Origin: Bacteroidota bacterium
GTDB lineage: Bacteria > Bacteroidota > Bacteroidia > Bacteroidales > VadinHA17
DNA: 64,000 nt
Assembly (NCBI GenBank): GCA_018262715.1
Contig: JADFDS010000005.1
Span: 35,435-99,434 of the forward strand
Direction of reading: 5' to 3'
Shown piece after piece: positions 35,950 through 44,557 of the stretch. A program made the position numbers and the translations under genes. How positions within the stretch are numbered: position 1 is the stretch's first letter; each line of letters starts with the position of its first letter. The notes under the pieces were generated by a model, which worked only from the letters and a program-made list of their open reading frames with translations, had not been told where the DNA came from and ran no database searches.

Positions 35950-35957
35950 TATATTTG
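35950..35957 (+). promoter_or_regulatory. Putative -7 box for the AAA/DUF4143 ATPase gene
   Basis: TATATTTG matches TAnnTTTG and ends 21 bp before the ATG at 35979. Confidence 0.5.
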
Positions 35958-35978
35958 TGTTTTATTATCAAAACAATT

Positions 35979-37172
35979 ATGGAATCAATTCTTGAGCTCT
36001 CTGAGTCCAGAGTGACAAACATTTTCGCAAAACAGGCCCGATATCTAATGAACCAAATACCCGGGGACCAGAGACTTGTGTTGGTTCGTGGCTCAAGAGG
36101 GACGGGCAAAACCACACTGTTGCTTCAATTTCTGAGGTCTCTTGGACTTCCCTCTTCCAGGGCTGCGTTTATAAGCCTGGATGACATTTTTTTCAGTCGG
36201 CACCCGGCCGAGGATTTTACTGATTGGTTTGTTAAAAGAGGGGGAGAATACCTTTTTATTGACGAAGTGCACAGAAATTCTCACTGGTCTTTATTAGTCA
36301 AATCACTGTATGACCGTTATCCGAATCTGAAACTGCTTATTTCAGGATCTTCAGCGCTGCAGATGGAGAAAGGAGAAACAGATCTCAGCAGGAGGATGCT
36401 TACCTTAAATTTGAATGAACTTTCCCTGAGGGAATTCATCTCGATGAAATATGATATTGATCTTCCTGCAATATCAATAGATGAATTGTTGATTGATCAC
36501 GAAAGAATAGCCAGAGAGGTATTATCATATGTAAAACCACTGATGATTTTTGATGAGTATCTGAAATACGGAGCATATCCTTATTTCCTGGAAGGAATCC
36601 GATATTACCATGAGCGGCTCTCAAATACGGTCAGTGCGGTTCTGGACTCTGATCTTCCTGCAGTTTCAGGTATTACATATGGCACCATTCTTAAGATCAG
36701 GAAACTTCTGTCAGTTCTTGCAGAAGCAGTTCCGTTCACGCCTAATATTAATGAACTCAGTGGCAGGGTAGAAATATCACGTGACCTCTTGTACAGGTAT
36801 CTTCACCTCCTCGAACAGGCAGGGCTGATATATCAGTTGAGGAGAGATTCAAGGGGTATCAGCATTATGTCGAAGCCAGAGAAAATATACCTGCATAATA
36901 CCAATCTTTCACAAGCGCTTACACTCCATAAGCCCGACAAAGGATCTGAGCGCGAAACCTTTTTCTTGAACCAGGTGTCTGCCAGGTACACAGTCAATTA
37001 CCCTGACGAAGGGGACTTTATTGTAGACGGTAAGTACGCAGTTGAAGTAGGGGGAAGGAAGAAATCCGGTAAACAAATAGCAAAAGCTGAAAACGCTATT
37101 GTTGTAAAAGATGATATTGAATATGGATCAGGCAATATAATTCCGCTCTGGCTCTTTGGATTTTTGTATTGA
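35979..37172 (+). CDS. Solitary AAA ATPase with DUF4143 domain
   Basis: A 397-residue protein: an AAA_14-type ATPase domain with Walker A GSRGTGKT (38-45) and Walker B YLFIDEVH (about 80-88), then a winged-helix/DUF4143 nuclease-like region (DGKYAVEVGGRKKSGKQIAKAE near the C-terminus). Such proteins are abundant, often horizontally moved, and of unsettled function; a toxin-antitoxin or defence role has been suggested for some relatives. It is noticeably AT-richer than its neighbours and has its own promoter box. I prefer the ATG at 35979; the frame begins eight codons earlier. Confidence 0.85.
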   Translation: MESILELSESRVTNIFAKQARYLMNQIPGDQRLVLVRGSRGTGKTTLLLQFLRSLGLPSSRAAFISLDDIFFSRHPAEDFTDWFVKRGGEYLFIDEVHRNSHWSLLVKSLYDRYPNLKLLISGSSALQMEKGETDLSRRMLTLNLNELSLREFISMKYDIDLPAISIDELLIDHERIAREVLSYVKPLMIFDEYLKYGAYPYFLEGIRYYHERLSNTVSAVLDSDLPAVSGITYGTILKIRKLLSVLAEAVPFTPNINELSGRVEISRDLLYRYLHLLEQAGLIYQLRRDSRGISIMSKPEKIYLHNTNLSQALTLHKPDKGSERETFFLNQVSARYTVNYPDEGDFIVDGKYAVEVGGRKKSGKQIAKAENAIVVKDDIEYGSGNIIPLWLFGFLY

Positions 37173-37224
37173 AATGCTGATTGAAACCTAAAATCTTCTT
37201 ACGGGATAATCCCTTTTTACGATA

Positions 37225-37242
37225 CGACTATAAAAATAGACG
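37225..37242. promoter_or_regulatory. BlaI-type operator, upstream copy
   Basis: An 18-bp dyad, CGACTAT-AAAA-ATAGACG, with half-sites of 7 bp. It lies upstream of the promoter of the TlpA-like/BlaI/M56 operon, centred 40 bp from a second copy. That spacing is close to four helical turns, so both copies would face the same side of the DNA. Confidence 0.7.
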
Positions 37243-37259
37243 AAAAATTATTAATAAAC

Positions 37260-37290
37260 TTGCCCGTCTATAAATATAGTCGTATATTTG
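37260..37290 (+). promoter_or_regulatory. Promoter of the TlpA-BlaI-M56 operon with embedded operator
   Basis: A -33 TTG (37260-37262) and a -7 TATATTTG (37283-37290) are separated by 20 bp. The second 18-bp dyad, CGTCTAT-AAAT-ATAGTCG (37265-37282), fills that spacer, so repressor binding would block RNA polymerase directly. Confidence 0.7.
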
Positions 37291-37370
37291 TGGTGAAGGA
37301 TTGATAGAAAAGAAGTGTCCGGAAACGGGCATGGCGTTGCTTTTGTACAACTTACTACTATGGGTTCCCA

Positions 37371-38843
37371 ATGAGAGGAGTGGCGATATTTATTTCAGTC
37401 CTTGTCTTACTGACAAGCTGTAAAGATGGAAAGGATTACTCTCCTGAGATTGATTTTGGAGGAGTGGCGTATGTCAAAGTCATTGTTCAGGATGACCTTG
37501 ATTCCGTCAGGATGGATATCAATCATGGCAGCTACTATCCTATACAATCGTGCCTGATCCACAGATTTACTCTGACTGAAAGAAGAGTCTGCGAAGCAAG
37601 TTACAGTATTACAAGGCCTGAGCTGGTCTGGTTTGAGTTCAGAGATACGGTTTTTACCTCTTACATGAGGCCTGGCGACACACTGGTTGCCAGGGTAGGT
37701 CTTGACGAAGCAGGAGATGACAACAGAAAGATCTCTTTTCAGATGGATGATCCCATATTTGCTTTCCTGCAAAATGAGAGAAGTGAGTTTGGCTGTTTTT
37801 ATACCCAGAGCCCGCTTGCTATCATGGCTTTCAATACTCAACCGGAAACAGAAAGGCAGTTTGAGGATGCGATAAAAAAGATAGACCAGGCCAGGCAGGA
37901 GAGGCTGAAATTCCTCGAAAAAAACTGGGATATACTTCCTGAATGGTTTTGTGATCTTTATGAAAATGAAATCTCCTATTTTTCAGAAAACATGAAGTTC
38001 TATCAATACTACTATCTTAAAAACCGGAACCTGGGAAGCATTCTTATGCCGTGCGATGTAAAGATTTATAACCCTGAGGCTGTCTTGTCTCCTTTATACT
38101 GGCGGTTTATATCCGACTATTTTTTATTGTCTGATTCCGTTGATTACCGTCTGATTGGTCCGCCTCGGCTGATGGCGTATTACAGTAAGGCGAGTCATAA
38201 TATCAATTCGCTCCTGAAAGGAAAGATACTTGAATATTTCAATGCATATTTTTTATATGATTTGTATTATGGGGCTGACACCAGGAAGGAACTTCAACTG
38301 GTCGATTCGTTCAGGATTGCGACAGACTTCAGGCTGACATCACTGCAGGAAAGCTACATCGATGACAGAAAATCACAGAGTCTTAAGAAGATCGAAAAAC
38401 TTGAAGATGAAAACAGACTGAAACCAGGCTCAGAAGCCCCCTATTTTTATCTTAAAGATTCCGCAGGGGTTTTTCATACATTGTCAGATTACCGGGGCAG
38501 ATTGATTTACCTGCATTTCTGGGCTACCTGGTGCGGACCATGCCTTGAGGAGATACCTTCACTGAACAAACTGGCAGAAAACCTTTCCGGCAAGCCGATA
38601 GAGATTATTAATATCTGTCTTGATGATGAATACGAAAAATGGGAGACAATAATTGAAAATGAAAAGCTCAAAGGGATAAACCTTATCTGTGTCGGGAGCT
38701 GGGCTGCTGACCTTCAGGAAAAATACTCCGTAAGAGGAATACCTCACTATGCAATTATTGATACCGACGGATTAATAATTTCAGAGAATTGCGAGCGTCC
38801 CGATAAAGTGTATGAGCGATTGTTAACATTAATTCAGCAATAA
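37371..38843 (+). CDS. TlpA-like thioredoxin-domain lipoprotein
   Basis: A 490-residue exported lipoprotein with lipobox LTSC (lipidated C16). Residues about 20-345 form a poorly conserved alpha/beta region of the DUF4369-linked kind. The C-terminal 140 residues are a TlpA/AhpC-type thioredoxin fold with the redox motif WCGPC (C388, C391) and the cis-proline region RGIPHYAIID. It likely reduces or isomerises disulfides at the envelope. It is the first gene under the BlaI-type operators, 25 bp before the BlaI gene, so the repressor probably controls it. Confidence 0.85.
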   Translation: MRGVAIFISVLVLLTSCKDGKDYSPEIDFGGVAYVKVIVQDDLDSVRMDINHGSYYPIQSCLIHRFTLTERRVCEASYSITRPELVWFEFRDTVFTSYMRPGDTLVARVGLDEAGDDNRKISFQMDDPIFAFLQNERSEFGCFYTQSPLAIMAFNTQPETERQFEDAIKKIDQARQERLKFLEKNWDILPEWFCDLYENEISYFSENMKFYQYYYLKNRNLGSILMPCDVKIYNPEAVLSPLYWRFISDYFLLSDSVDYRLIGPPRLMAYYSKASHNINSLLKGKILEYFNAYFLYDLYYGADTRKELQLVDSFRIATDFRLTSLQESYIDDRKSQSLKKIEKLEDENRLKPGSEAPYFYLKDSAGVFHTLSDYRGRLIYLHFWATWCGPCLEEIPSLNKLAENLSGKPIEIINICLDDEYEKWETIIENEKLKGINLICVGSWAADLQEKYSVRGIPHYAIIDTDGLIISENCERPDKVYERLLTLIQQ

Positions 38844-38868
38844 TTTTTATTAAAAAAAAGACGATACA

Positions 38869-39243
38869 ATGCAACTTACCAGGGCTGAAGAGCAGATAAT
38901 GCAGATCTTATGGGATCTGGAGGAGGGAGTGGTGAAGGATATCAGGGAGAAATTTGATGATCCGAAGCCGGCGAGAAATACAATTTCCACGGTGTTGAAG
39001 GTGCTGGAGAAAAAAGGTTATGTGGACCACCGGGCCTATGCGAATGTTTTTCTGTATTATCCCCTGGTATCCAAGCGTGAGTATTCAAAGAACCAGCTGT
39101 TCGGACTGCTCGAGGGGTACTTCAACAATTCATTCCCGGCAATGACTTCGTTCTTTGCCAGGGAGAAGAATCTTTCGGTGAAGGATCTCGACAGGATACT
39201 CGAGGAGGCCCGTGAAGAGCTTGACGATGATCAACAGGAATAA
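38869..39243 (+). CDS. BlaI/MecI-family transcriptional repressor
   Basis: A 124-residue winged-helix repressor. The N-terminal LTRAEEQIMQILWDLEEG start and the ISTVLKVLEKKGYVDHR recognition region (about 42-58) are typical of BlaI/MecI. The C-terminal half carries the dimerisation helices. In staphylococci, BlaI is cleaved after the M56 sensor BlaR1 is activated. Here the sensor gene follows 3 bp later, and two matching 18-bp dyads lie upstream of the operon. The signal and targets are unknown. Confidence 0.92.
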   Translation: MQLTRAEEQIMQILWDLEEGVVKDIREKFDDPKPARNTISTVLKVLEKKGYVDHRAYANVFLYYPLVSKREYSKNQLFGLLEGYFNNSFPAMTSFFAREKNLSVKDLDRILEEAREELDDDQQE

Positions 39244-39246
39244 GAT

Positions 39247-41259
39247 ATGGAACAGGTTGCGCTCTACCTGCTGAAATCGGCCGCCTGGCTGGCTGGATTT
39301 ACGCTGTTATACCTCCTCTTTCTCAGGAGGGAGAGGTTTTTCATGCTTAAGAGAGTCTACCTTATGACAGGAGTGGTTCTCTCAATCCTTCTTCCGCTGG
39401 TAACACTGCATTACAGGGTTGATCTTCCTGCCCCGCTGATCCAGGATACGCAGGGGATGGCATCGGTTTTTCCTTCACCGGCGGCAGCATCAGCGGAGGT
39501 TACAGAAAATGCAGATCCGCTGAAGTGGTTCATGTTATTCTATGCTGCCGGAATACTTTTCCTGCTGGTCCGGACGCTGAAGTACCTCTTTTCAGTCTAC
39601 CGCACCGTCAGAATCGGACCGGTAAACAGGGAAGGTGATGCACTGCTTGTAAGAACAGAAAAATATACCTCCGCTTTCTCATTTTTCAATTATGTCTTTA
39701 TCAATCCTTCACTGAGCGGGCGTGAGGTCCGGGAGATCCTTAACCATGAGATGGTGCACCTCAGGCAGAAACACTGGTTCGATCTCCTGCTTGTTGAAGT
39801 GATGAGCCTGATGCAATGGGTGAATCCATTTGCATGGATATGTTCGGCGCTTGTCAGGCAGAATCATGAGCATCTTGCCGATGAGGAGGCGCTGCAGCGC
39901 TCTTCTGATCCGGCAGGTTACAGGGCAACGCTTCTCAACCAGGTATTCAGCGCCAGGCTGATAAGCCTATCCAATTCGTTCAACTTTTCATTTAACACAA
40001 ACAGGTTTGAAATGATGAAAAAGAAAAATTATTCTCCCTGCAGGAAGCTAAAACTGCTTCTTGTACTGCCACTGACGGCTCTAATGATGTACGCATTTGC
40101 TGACCCGGTTTATACCTATTCAGGCAAAAGTGACAGTCAGACGGCAGGTATGATAAAGGATATTCACGGGACCGTGGTCAAAGAGGACGGCACCCCTCTA
40201 CCGGGTGTCACAGTCAATGTGTCGGGAACTCCGCTGAGCGTGACAACTGACGAATCAGGGAAGTTCTATTTCAGTGACCTGCCCGGATATGCTGCTCTGA
40301 TATTCACAGCCAGTGGCTATGAGCCCGTATCCATAACTGCAGAATCGGCGCGCGGGATATCAGTCACGATGAAGGCCAATCCGCTCTTCACAACACGTAG
40401 TCCTTCATCGGGTGCCGAAATTGTTGTTATTGACGGAATTGTGTCAGACTTGTCTCTGGAAGAGGTGACGAAGAGGCTGGGCAAGGATTTTGGCAAGTAT
40501 ACCTATCTGATGCCTGAGGCTGCAAAGGCAAAATATGGTGAAAAGGGAGCAAAAGGTGCTTTCGAGGTGATCTCCAGAAGCAAGGCAAAGGAGTCCGGCC
40601 TGAACTTGCCTTACCCGCGCAAGGTTGAGACGGATTTTCCCACCTTCAGGGGTGAGAGTTACCTGGCATTTGCCGACTGGGTAGCAGAAAAGGCAAATTA
40701 TCCGCAGGAGGCTGCAGCCAAAAACATCAGCGGATGGGCAAGGATGACTTATACAGTAGAAACAGACGGCTCCGTCTCACAGGTAAAGCCGTCATCCGAC
40801 ACTGACCCGCTCTTTGCCGCTGAACTTACCAGGGTAATGGAATCTTCACCCCGCTGGAAAAGCCCTGCAAATAAAGATGCCAATGAACCGTTCACCTCGG
40901 AAATACTGATCAGGTTCGAACTGCCCGGGACAGTCAGCAACGGAATCGTTTATATCATGGTTGATGAGATGCCGAAGTTTCCGGGCGGTGATGCTGCGCT
41001 GTTTGAATTTCTGTATAAAACAATCCAATATCCGGCACAGGCTAAAGACAATGGTATTCATGGGAAGGTCATTCTCCGGTTTATTGTCACCTCTGAAGGC
41101 AATGTTGAGAATGTCACCGTGGTCAGGGACGTCGATCCCCTGCTAGACAACGAAGCGGTGAGGGTAATGCGCCTCTGCCCCAAATGGGAACCAGGCAAAA
41201 TGAAAGGTAAACCGGTTAATATATACTACTCCGTTCCTATCAGTTTTGCCCTGAAATAG
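39247..41259 (+). CDS. BlaR1-like M56 metalloprotease with carboxypeptidase-regulatory and two TonB-C domains
   Basis: A 670-residue membrane protein. Helices lie at about 7-26, 37-55, 94-112 and 267-285. The zinc protease motif is HEMVH (167-171), with a downstream EHLADEEAL segment giving the third ligand. After the fourth helix, the exported part contains a carboxypeptidase-regulatory-like Ig fold (about 300-375) and two TonB C-terminal domains (about 465-560 and 575-670). Staphylococcal BlaR1 instead has a penicillin-binding sensor, which is absent here. It probably cleaves BlaI, 3 bp upstream, in response to an unknown envelope signal. Confidence 0.88.
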   Translation: MEQVALYLLKSAAWLAGFTLLYLLFLRRERFFMLKRVYLMTGVVLSILLPLVTLHYRVDLPAPLIQDTQGMASVFPSPAAASAEVTENADPLKWFMLFYAAGILFLLVRTLKYLFSVYRTVRIGPVNREGDALLVRTEKYTSAFSFFNYVFINPSLSGREVREILNHEMVHLRQKHWFDLLLVEVMSLMQWVNPFAWICSALVRQNHEHLADEEALQRSSDPAGYRATLLNQVFSARLISLSNSFNFSFNTNRFEMMKKKNYSPCRKLKLLLVLPLTALMMYAFADPVYTYSGKSDSQTAGMIKDIHGTVVKEDGTPLPGVTVNVSGTPLSVTTDESGKFYFSDLPGYAALIFTASGYEPVSITAESARGISVTMKANPLFTTRSPSSGAEIVVIDGIVSDLSLEEVTKRLGKDFGKYTYLMPEAAKAKYGEKGAKGAFEVISRSKAKESGLNLPYPRKVETDFPTFRGESYLAFADWVAEKANYPQEAAAKNISGWARMTYTVETDGSVSQVKPSSDTDPLFAAELTRVMESSPRWKSPANKDANEPFTSEILIRFELPGTVSNGIVYIMVDEMPKFPGGDAALFEFLYKTIQYPAQAKDNGIHGKVILRFIVTSEGNVENVTVVRDVDPLLDNEAVRVMRLCPKWEPGKMKGKPVNIYYSVPISFALK

Positions 41260-41303
41260 AGCAAAATGAACATCGGGAGATCTGACGCGTCTGCAATAAA
41301 CTT

Positions 41304-41336
41304 ATCCGGGAGGGATTATCTCTCCCGGATTTTTTT
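41304..41336 (+). terminator. Intrinsic terminator after the M56/TonB gene
   Basis: A perfect 9-bp stem (41304-41312 with 41322-41330, loop of 9) is followed by seven T residues, 45 bp past the stop codon. Confidence 0.85.
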
Positions 41337-41378
41337 CGGGCCGGCGCCGGAGGTGGGGGAGGTCAGATTATCATGTGC

Positions 41379-41583
41379 TACAATCCTTTATCCCCTACGG
41401 GGAAGATCGCAAATCACAAATCTCAAATCGCACATCTGCAATGCTTTATGCCTGCGGGGATGATCATCAATCCAAATCGCAAATCGCACATCTGTAATGC
41501 TTTAAGCCTACAGGGATGATCATCAATCTCAAATCGCACATCTCAAATCGCACATCTGCAATGCTTTGCCCCTCGCAGGGCAT
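41379..41583. repeat. Degenerate tandem repeat patch
   Basis: Three to four diverged units of roughly 50-65 bp share AAATCGCACATCTGCAATGC and a GGGATGATCATCAAT element, plus a small C-run/G-run palindrome in each. Unit length varies and no open reading frame is convincing, so this appears to be non-coding. It fills the 438-bp gap between the M56 gene terminator and the tetR promoter, the only gap over 300 bp in the window. Confidence 0.75.
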
Positions 41584-41598
41584 ATTTTTGAAAAAAAA

Positions 41599-41630
41599 TT
41601 TGCAAATCATAAAATTCCGCTTTATCTTTG
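41599..41630 (+). promoter_or_regulatory. Promoter of the TetR operon
   Basis: A -33 TTTG (41599-41602) and a -7 TATCTTTG (41623-41630) are separated by exactly 20 bp, a full match to the Bacteroidota promoter layout. Confidence 0.7.
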
Positions 41631-41693
41631 ACCGACCGTTCAATCAAAGACGGTTTTTTAAAGGGGATTTTGTTGAATGAACGTTTAATCAAA
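41629..41693. promoter_or_regulatory. Candidate TetR operator pair
   Basis: GACCGTTCAATCAAA (41634-41648) and GAACGTTTAATCAAA (41679-41693) match at 13 of 15 positions and are 45 bp apart. Each covers an imperfect palindrome (TGACCGACCGTTCA at 41629-41642; TGAACGTTTA at 41678-41687). They lie between the -7 box and the tetR start, where an autorepressor would act. Confidence 0.55.
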
Positions 41694-41697
41694 AATC

Positions 41698-42330
41698 ATG
41701 TCACCAAGATCATCTGCACAGTTCGAGGAGATGAGGGAGGAGAAAAAGGCCCTCATTATGAATACGGCACTGGAGCACTTCTCTGACTACGGGTTCCATG
41801 CAACCACCATCAGTCACATAGCCAAACATGCCGGCATCTCCAAGGGACTGATGTACAATTATTTCAAAAGCAAGGAGGAACTCCTGGCTGCAATCATCAA
41901 CCGGTCGCTCGATGAGATCTACCGCAGCTTCAACCCTGACCGCGACAGTACCCTCACACCCGACGAATTCGAAAATTTCATAAGAAGAATCTTTGCCATC
42001 TTCCGTGAGAACAGGCAATTCTGGAAACTGATTTACAGGGTAATGCTTCAGAGAGGAGTATATGAACATCTTTCCGATGATCCGGACGCAACCTTCACCG
42101 TGGGAGGTATCCCGCTAATGGAATATTCAGCCTATATGGCGAAACTGATGTCCGATTATTTCATAAGGAAAAAGGAAACCGAAGGGCCTGACTTTGATCC
42201 GGTAACCGAGATGCTGATGTTCTCAAACACACTGAAGGGATTTGCATTGACCTATATATTTGCCCCCGGACAGTATCCGGATGAATATTTTGAAAAAATG
42301 GTCGAAACTTTAATCAGGAAATACAGATGA
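41698..42330 (+). CDS. TetR/AcrR-family transcriptional regulator
   Basis: A 210-residue regulator with an N-terminal helix-turn-helix (about 30-55: ATTISHIAKHAGISKGLMYNYFKSKEEL) and a C-terminal ligand-binding and dimerisation domain. The downstream gene's ATG overlaps its stop, so it heads the five-gene export operon and most likely represses it from the operator pair next to its promoter. The ligand is not evident. TetR proteins next to permease operons usually sense a transported or related compound. Confidence 0.92.
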   Translation: MSPRSSAQFEEMREEKKALIMNTALEHFSDYGFHATTISHIAKHAGISKGLMYNYFKSKEELLAAIINRSLDEIYRSFNPDRDSTLTPDEFENFIRRIFAIFRENRQFWKLIYRVMLQRGVYEHLSDDPDATFTVGGIPLMEYSAYMAKLMSDYFIRKKETEGPDFDPVTEMLMFSNTLKGFALTYIFAPGQYPDEYFEKMVETLIRKYR

Positions 42331-43103
42331 AAGGAATACCCGGACAGACTGCAGCTTCATTATTTGTTCTCATCATGCTTACGGCAGTATCCCTCCCGGC
42401 AGCATCGCAACTGCTGTCGGCAAAGGAGATCGTTACAAAGGCTGACGAAAAATTCAATGGCGAAAAGTCAGGTTTCAGCGTAATGAGCATGACCATCGTT
42501 CGGCCCACCTGGCAGAGGACGGTGGAGTTCAAATCATGGTCGCTGGGTGATGACTATGCCCTGACTCTCATCACTGCGCCGGCCAGGGAAAAGGGGCAGA
42601 CCTTCCTCAAACGGCTTACCGAGATGTGGAGCTGGAACCCGGCCATCAGCAGGCTGATCAAACTTCCTCCGTCAATGATGTCGCAGGGCTGGATGGGGTC
42701 AGACTATACAAATGATGACATACTCAGGGAATCATCAGTTGTAAATGATTATGATCATTCCCTTGAAGGGGAAGAGGTTGTTGATGGCCGGTTATGCCAC
42801 AAAATCAGGCTGACGGCCAGGGAGGATGCCGGGGTTCTATGGAGCCACCAGATGTGGTGGGTGGACAGGAAGGACTTCATCGTTCTTAAAGCCGAACTTT
42901 ATGATGAGGACGGTTATCTTGTCAGGACTGAACGCGGGATGGATCTTAAGACCATGGACGGCAGGCTGATTCCGACAACCATCGAATTGGTTCCGGCAGA
43001 GCAGGAAGGCCATAAGACCATCCTGAAAATCACGGAGATCAGGTTTAATATCTCTGTTGAAGAAAGCTTTTTCTCACAGCAGAATATGAGAACCATAAGA
43101 TAG
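42327..43103 (+). CDS. LolA-like periplasmic lipoprotein-sorting protein
   Basis: A 258-residue exported protein with a signal peptide (about 1-28, ending ASQ) and a LolA/LppX-like half-barrel fold. The MSMTIVRPTWQRTVEFKSW block (about 50-68) and WNPAISRLIKLPPSMMSQGWMGSDYTND (about 95-122) are characteristic of the LolA_like (PF17131) group. It overlaps tetR by 4 bp (ATGA). Members of this group are generally encoded with transporters and are thought to ferry lipids or lipoproteins across the periplasm. Here the partner is an FtsX/ATPase ABC system instead of MMPL. Confidence 0.85.
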   Translation: MKGIPGQTAASLFVLIMLTAVSLPAASQLLSAKEIVTKADEKFNGEKSGFSVMSMTIVRPTWQRTVEFKSWSLGDDYALTLITAPAREKGQTFLKRLTEMWSWNPAISRLIKLPPSMMSQGWMGSDYTNDDILRESSVVNDYDHSLEGEEVVDGRLCHKIRLTAREDAGVLWSHQMWWVDRKDFIVLKAELYDEDGYLVRTERGMDLKTMDGRLIPTTIELVPAEQEGHKTILKITEIRFNISVEESFFSQQNMRTIR

Positions 43104-43130
43104 TGCCCGGTTAATGAAAGGATTACCGTC

Positions 43131-44546
43131 ATGAAAGACCGTCAGCTCGCCTGGAGAAATCTCTGGCGAAACAGAAAGAGAACCCTCATCACTGCCGCAT
43201 CGGTATTTTTTGCAATCTTTTTTGCACTGATCATGAGATCATTCCAGCTGGGCACCTATGACAAGATGTACAGTGATGTCATCCGGTCATACTCCGGTTA
43301 CCTGCAGCTGCAGCATCCCTCATACCTTGATGAACCCGGCCTTGACAACGGGCTAATCCTTGATCCTGAACTGACCAGAAAATTGGAGCAGGATCCGAAC
43401 GTTGAGGCCGTTGTGCCTCGTATAGAGTCATTTGCACTGGCTGCAGCCGGAAACCGCACGCAGGGAGTGATGGTGATAGGGGTTGAACCCGAACGTGAGA
43501 GCAAGGCTCTTAACATAAGAAACAGGATTGTGCGTTACAAGCTTACTCCCGGAGCTGTCGAGGCGCTTAAGGGCGAAGAGCTGCCGGGCAGGCTTGCAAA
43601 GAATACGGAACTGTTTGCCGGAGAAGCGTTCACCGAGGCGGAAGACCTCATGTCAGTTCTTGGAATAAGCAAAAAGGACAGTGCCGGACTGCTTCCCCTG
43701 CTGCGGAACCACACCTCATTTCCCGGCAGTTATCTGTCTGCCGGTGAGTCTGGTTATGCCATTATCGGGAACGGTCTTTCCGACTACCTGGAGGCCGTCC
43801 CGGGAGACACCATCGTCCTGATCGGGCAGGGGTATCACGGTACCTCAGCGGCAGGACTCTATGTTGTAAAAGGGGTGGTAAGCATGCCCAATCCGGAAAT
43901 TGACAACAGGTTTGTATGCCTGACACTCGATGATGCACGCTGGCTGTACGGGGCGCCGGACATGGCCACATCAGCCATCATAGCAATAAAGGATGGAAGT
44001 GATAAGGTACTCACTGCCACCCAGCAAAGGCTTGGCGCCGTTACCGGCGAAGACCTTGCGGTCCGCAACTGGAAAGAGATGAACGCCCTTCTGTTAAACC
44101 AGATGGAAGCTGATAACCGCAGCGGAGCCATTATGATCGGGATACTCTACCTCGTCATTGCCTTCGGTGTTTTCGGAACAGTGCTTATGATGATGGCCGA
44201 AAGGAGAAGGGAATTCGGAATGCTTGTGTCAATCGGGATGCGCAAGGGCAGACTGGCAGGCATTGTCGGCCTGGAGATGCTGTTGATGGGAGTTATCGGA
44301 GTCATTGCCGGCGTTATCGCCTCTTTACCCATAGTTTTTCTGGGCCATTTAAGGCCGCTCAGATTCACGGGCGAGATGGCACGCATGTACGAAGACTATG
44401 GCTTTGAGCCGGTCATGCCGATGCTTCTGCCTGACACATACTACCTCTGGCAGGTGGTGGTAGTTCTCCTTATCCTTGCCGTTGCCATAGCCTTCAGCAT
44501 CCGGAAAATCTTTAAACTGAATGTAATCAACGCTCTCAGAGCCTAA
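43131..44546 (+). CDS. FtsX/MacB/LolC-type ABC permease (first)
   Basis: A 471-residue permease with an N-terminal helix (about 15-37), a large periplasmic domain (about 38-330) and three C-terminal helices, the FtsX/LolCE layout. The WRNLWRNRKRT cytoplasmic start is typical. It is paired with a second, related permease 11 bp downstream and an ATPase after that, so the transporter is probably a heterodimer like LolC/LolE. These proteins do not form a channel; they transmit force to periplasmic partners or extract lipids and lipoproteins. Confidence 0.85.
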   Translation: MKDRQLAWRNLWRNRKRTLITAASVFFAIFFALIMRSFQLGTYDKMYSDVIRSYSGYLQLQHPSYLDEPGLDNGLILDPELTRKLEQDPNVEAVVPRIESFALAAAGNRTQGVMVIGVEPERESKALNIRNRIVRYKLTPGAVEALKGEELPGRLAKNTELFAGEAFTEAEDLMSVLGISKKDSAGLLPLLRNHTSFPGSYLSAGESGYAIIGNGLSDYLEAVPGDTIVLIGQGYHGTSAAGLYVVKGVVSMPNPEIDNRFVCLTLDDARWLYGAPDMATSAIIAIKDGSDKVLTATQQRLGAVTGEDLAVRNWKEMNALLLNQMEADNRSGAIMIGILYLVIAFGVFGTVLMMMAERRREFGMLVSIGMRKGRLAGIVGLEMLLMGVIGVIAGVIASLPIVFLGHLRPLRFTGEMARMYEDYGFEPVMPMLLPDTYYLWQVVVVLLILAVAIAFSIRKIFKLNVINALRA

Positions 44547-44557
44547 CTGCACACAGC

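Noticed and set aside
39247..41259. Beta-lactam sensor BlaR1 in the strict sense
   Set aside because: The penicillin-binding domain with SxxK/KTG motifs is absent; the exported part consists of other folds.
41266..41463. 65-codon frame after the M56/TonB gene
   Set aside because: It runs through an intrinsic terminator and into the degenerate repeats, and the product has no recognisable features.
41379..41583. Possible CRISPR array
   Set aside because: Units are diverged and unequal, without constant direct repeats or unique spacers of fixed length, and no cas genes are present.
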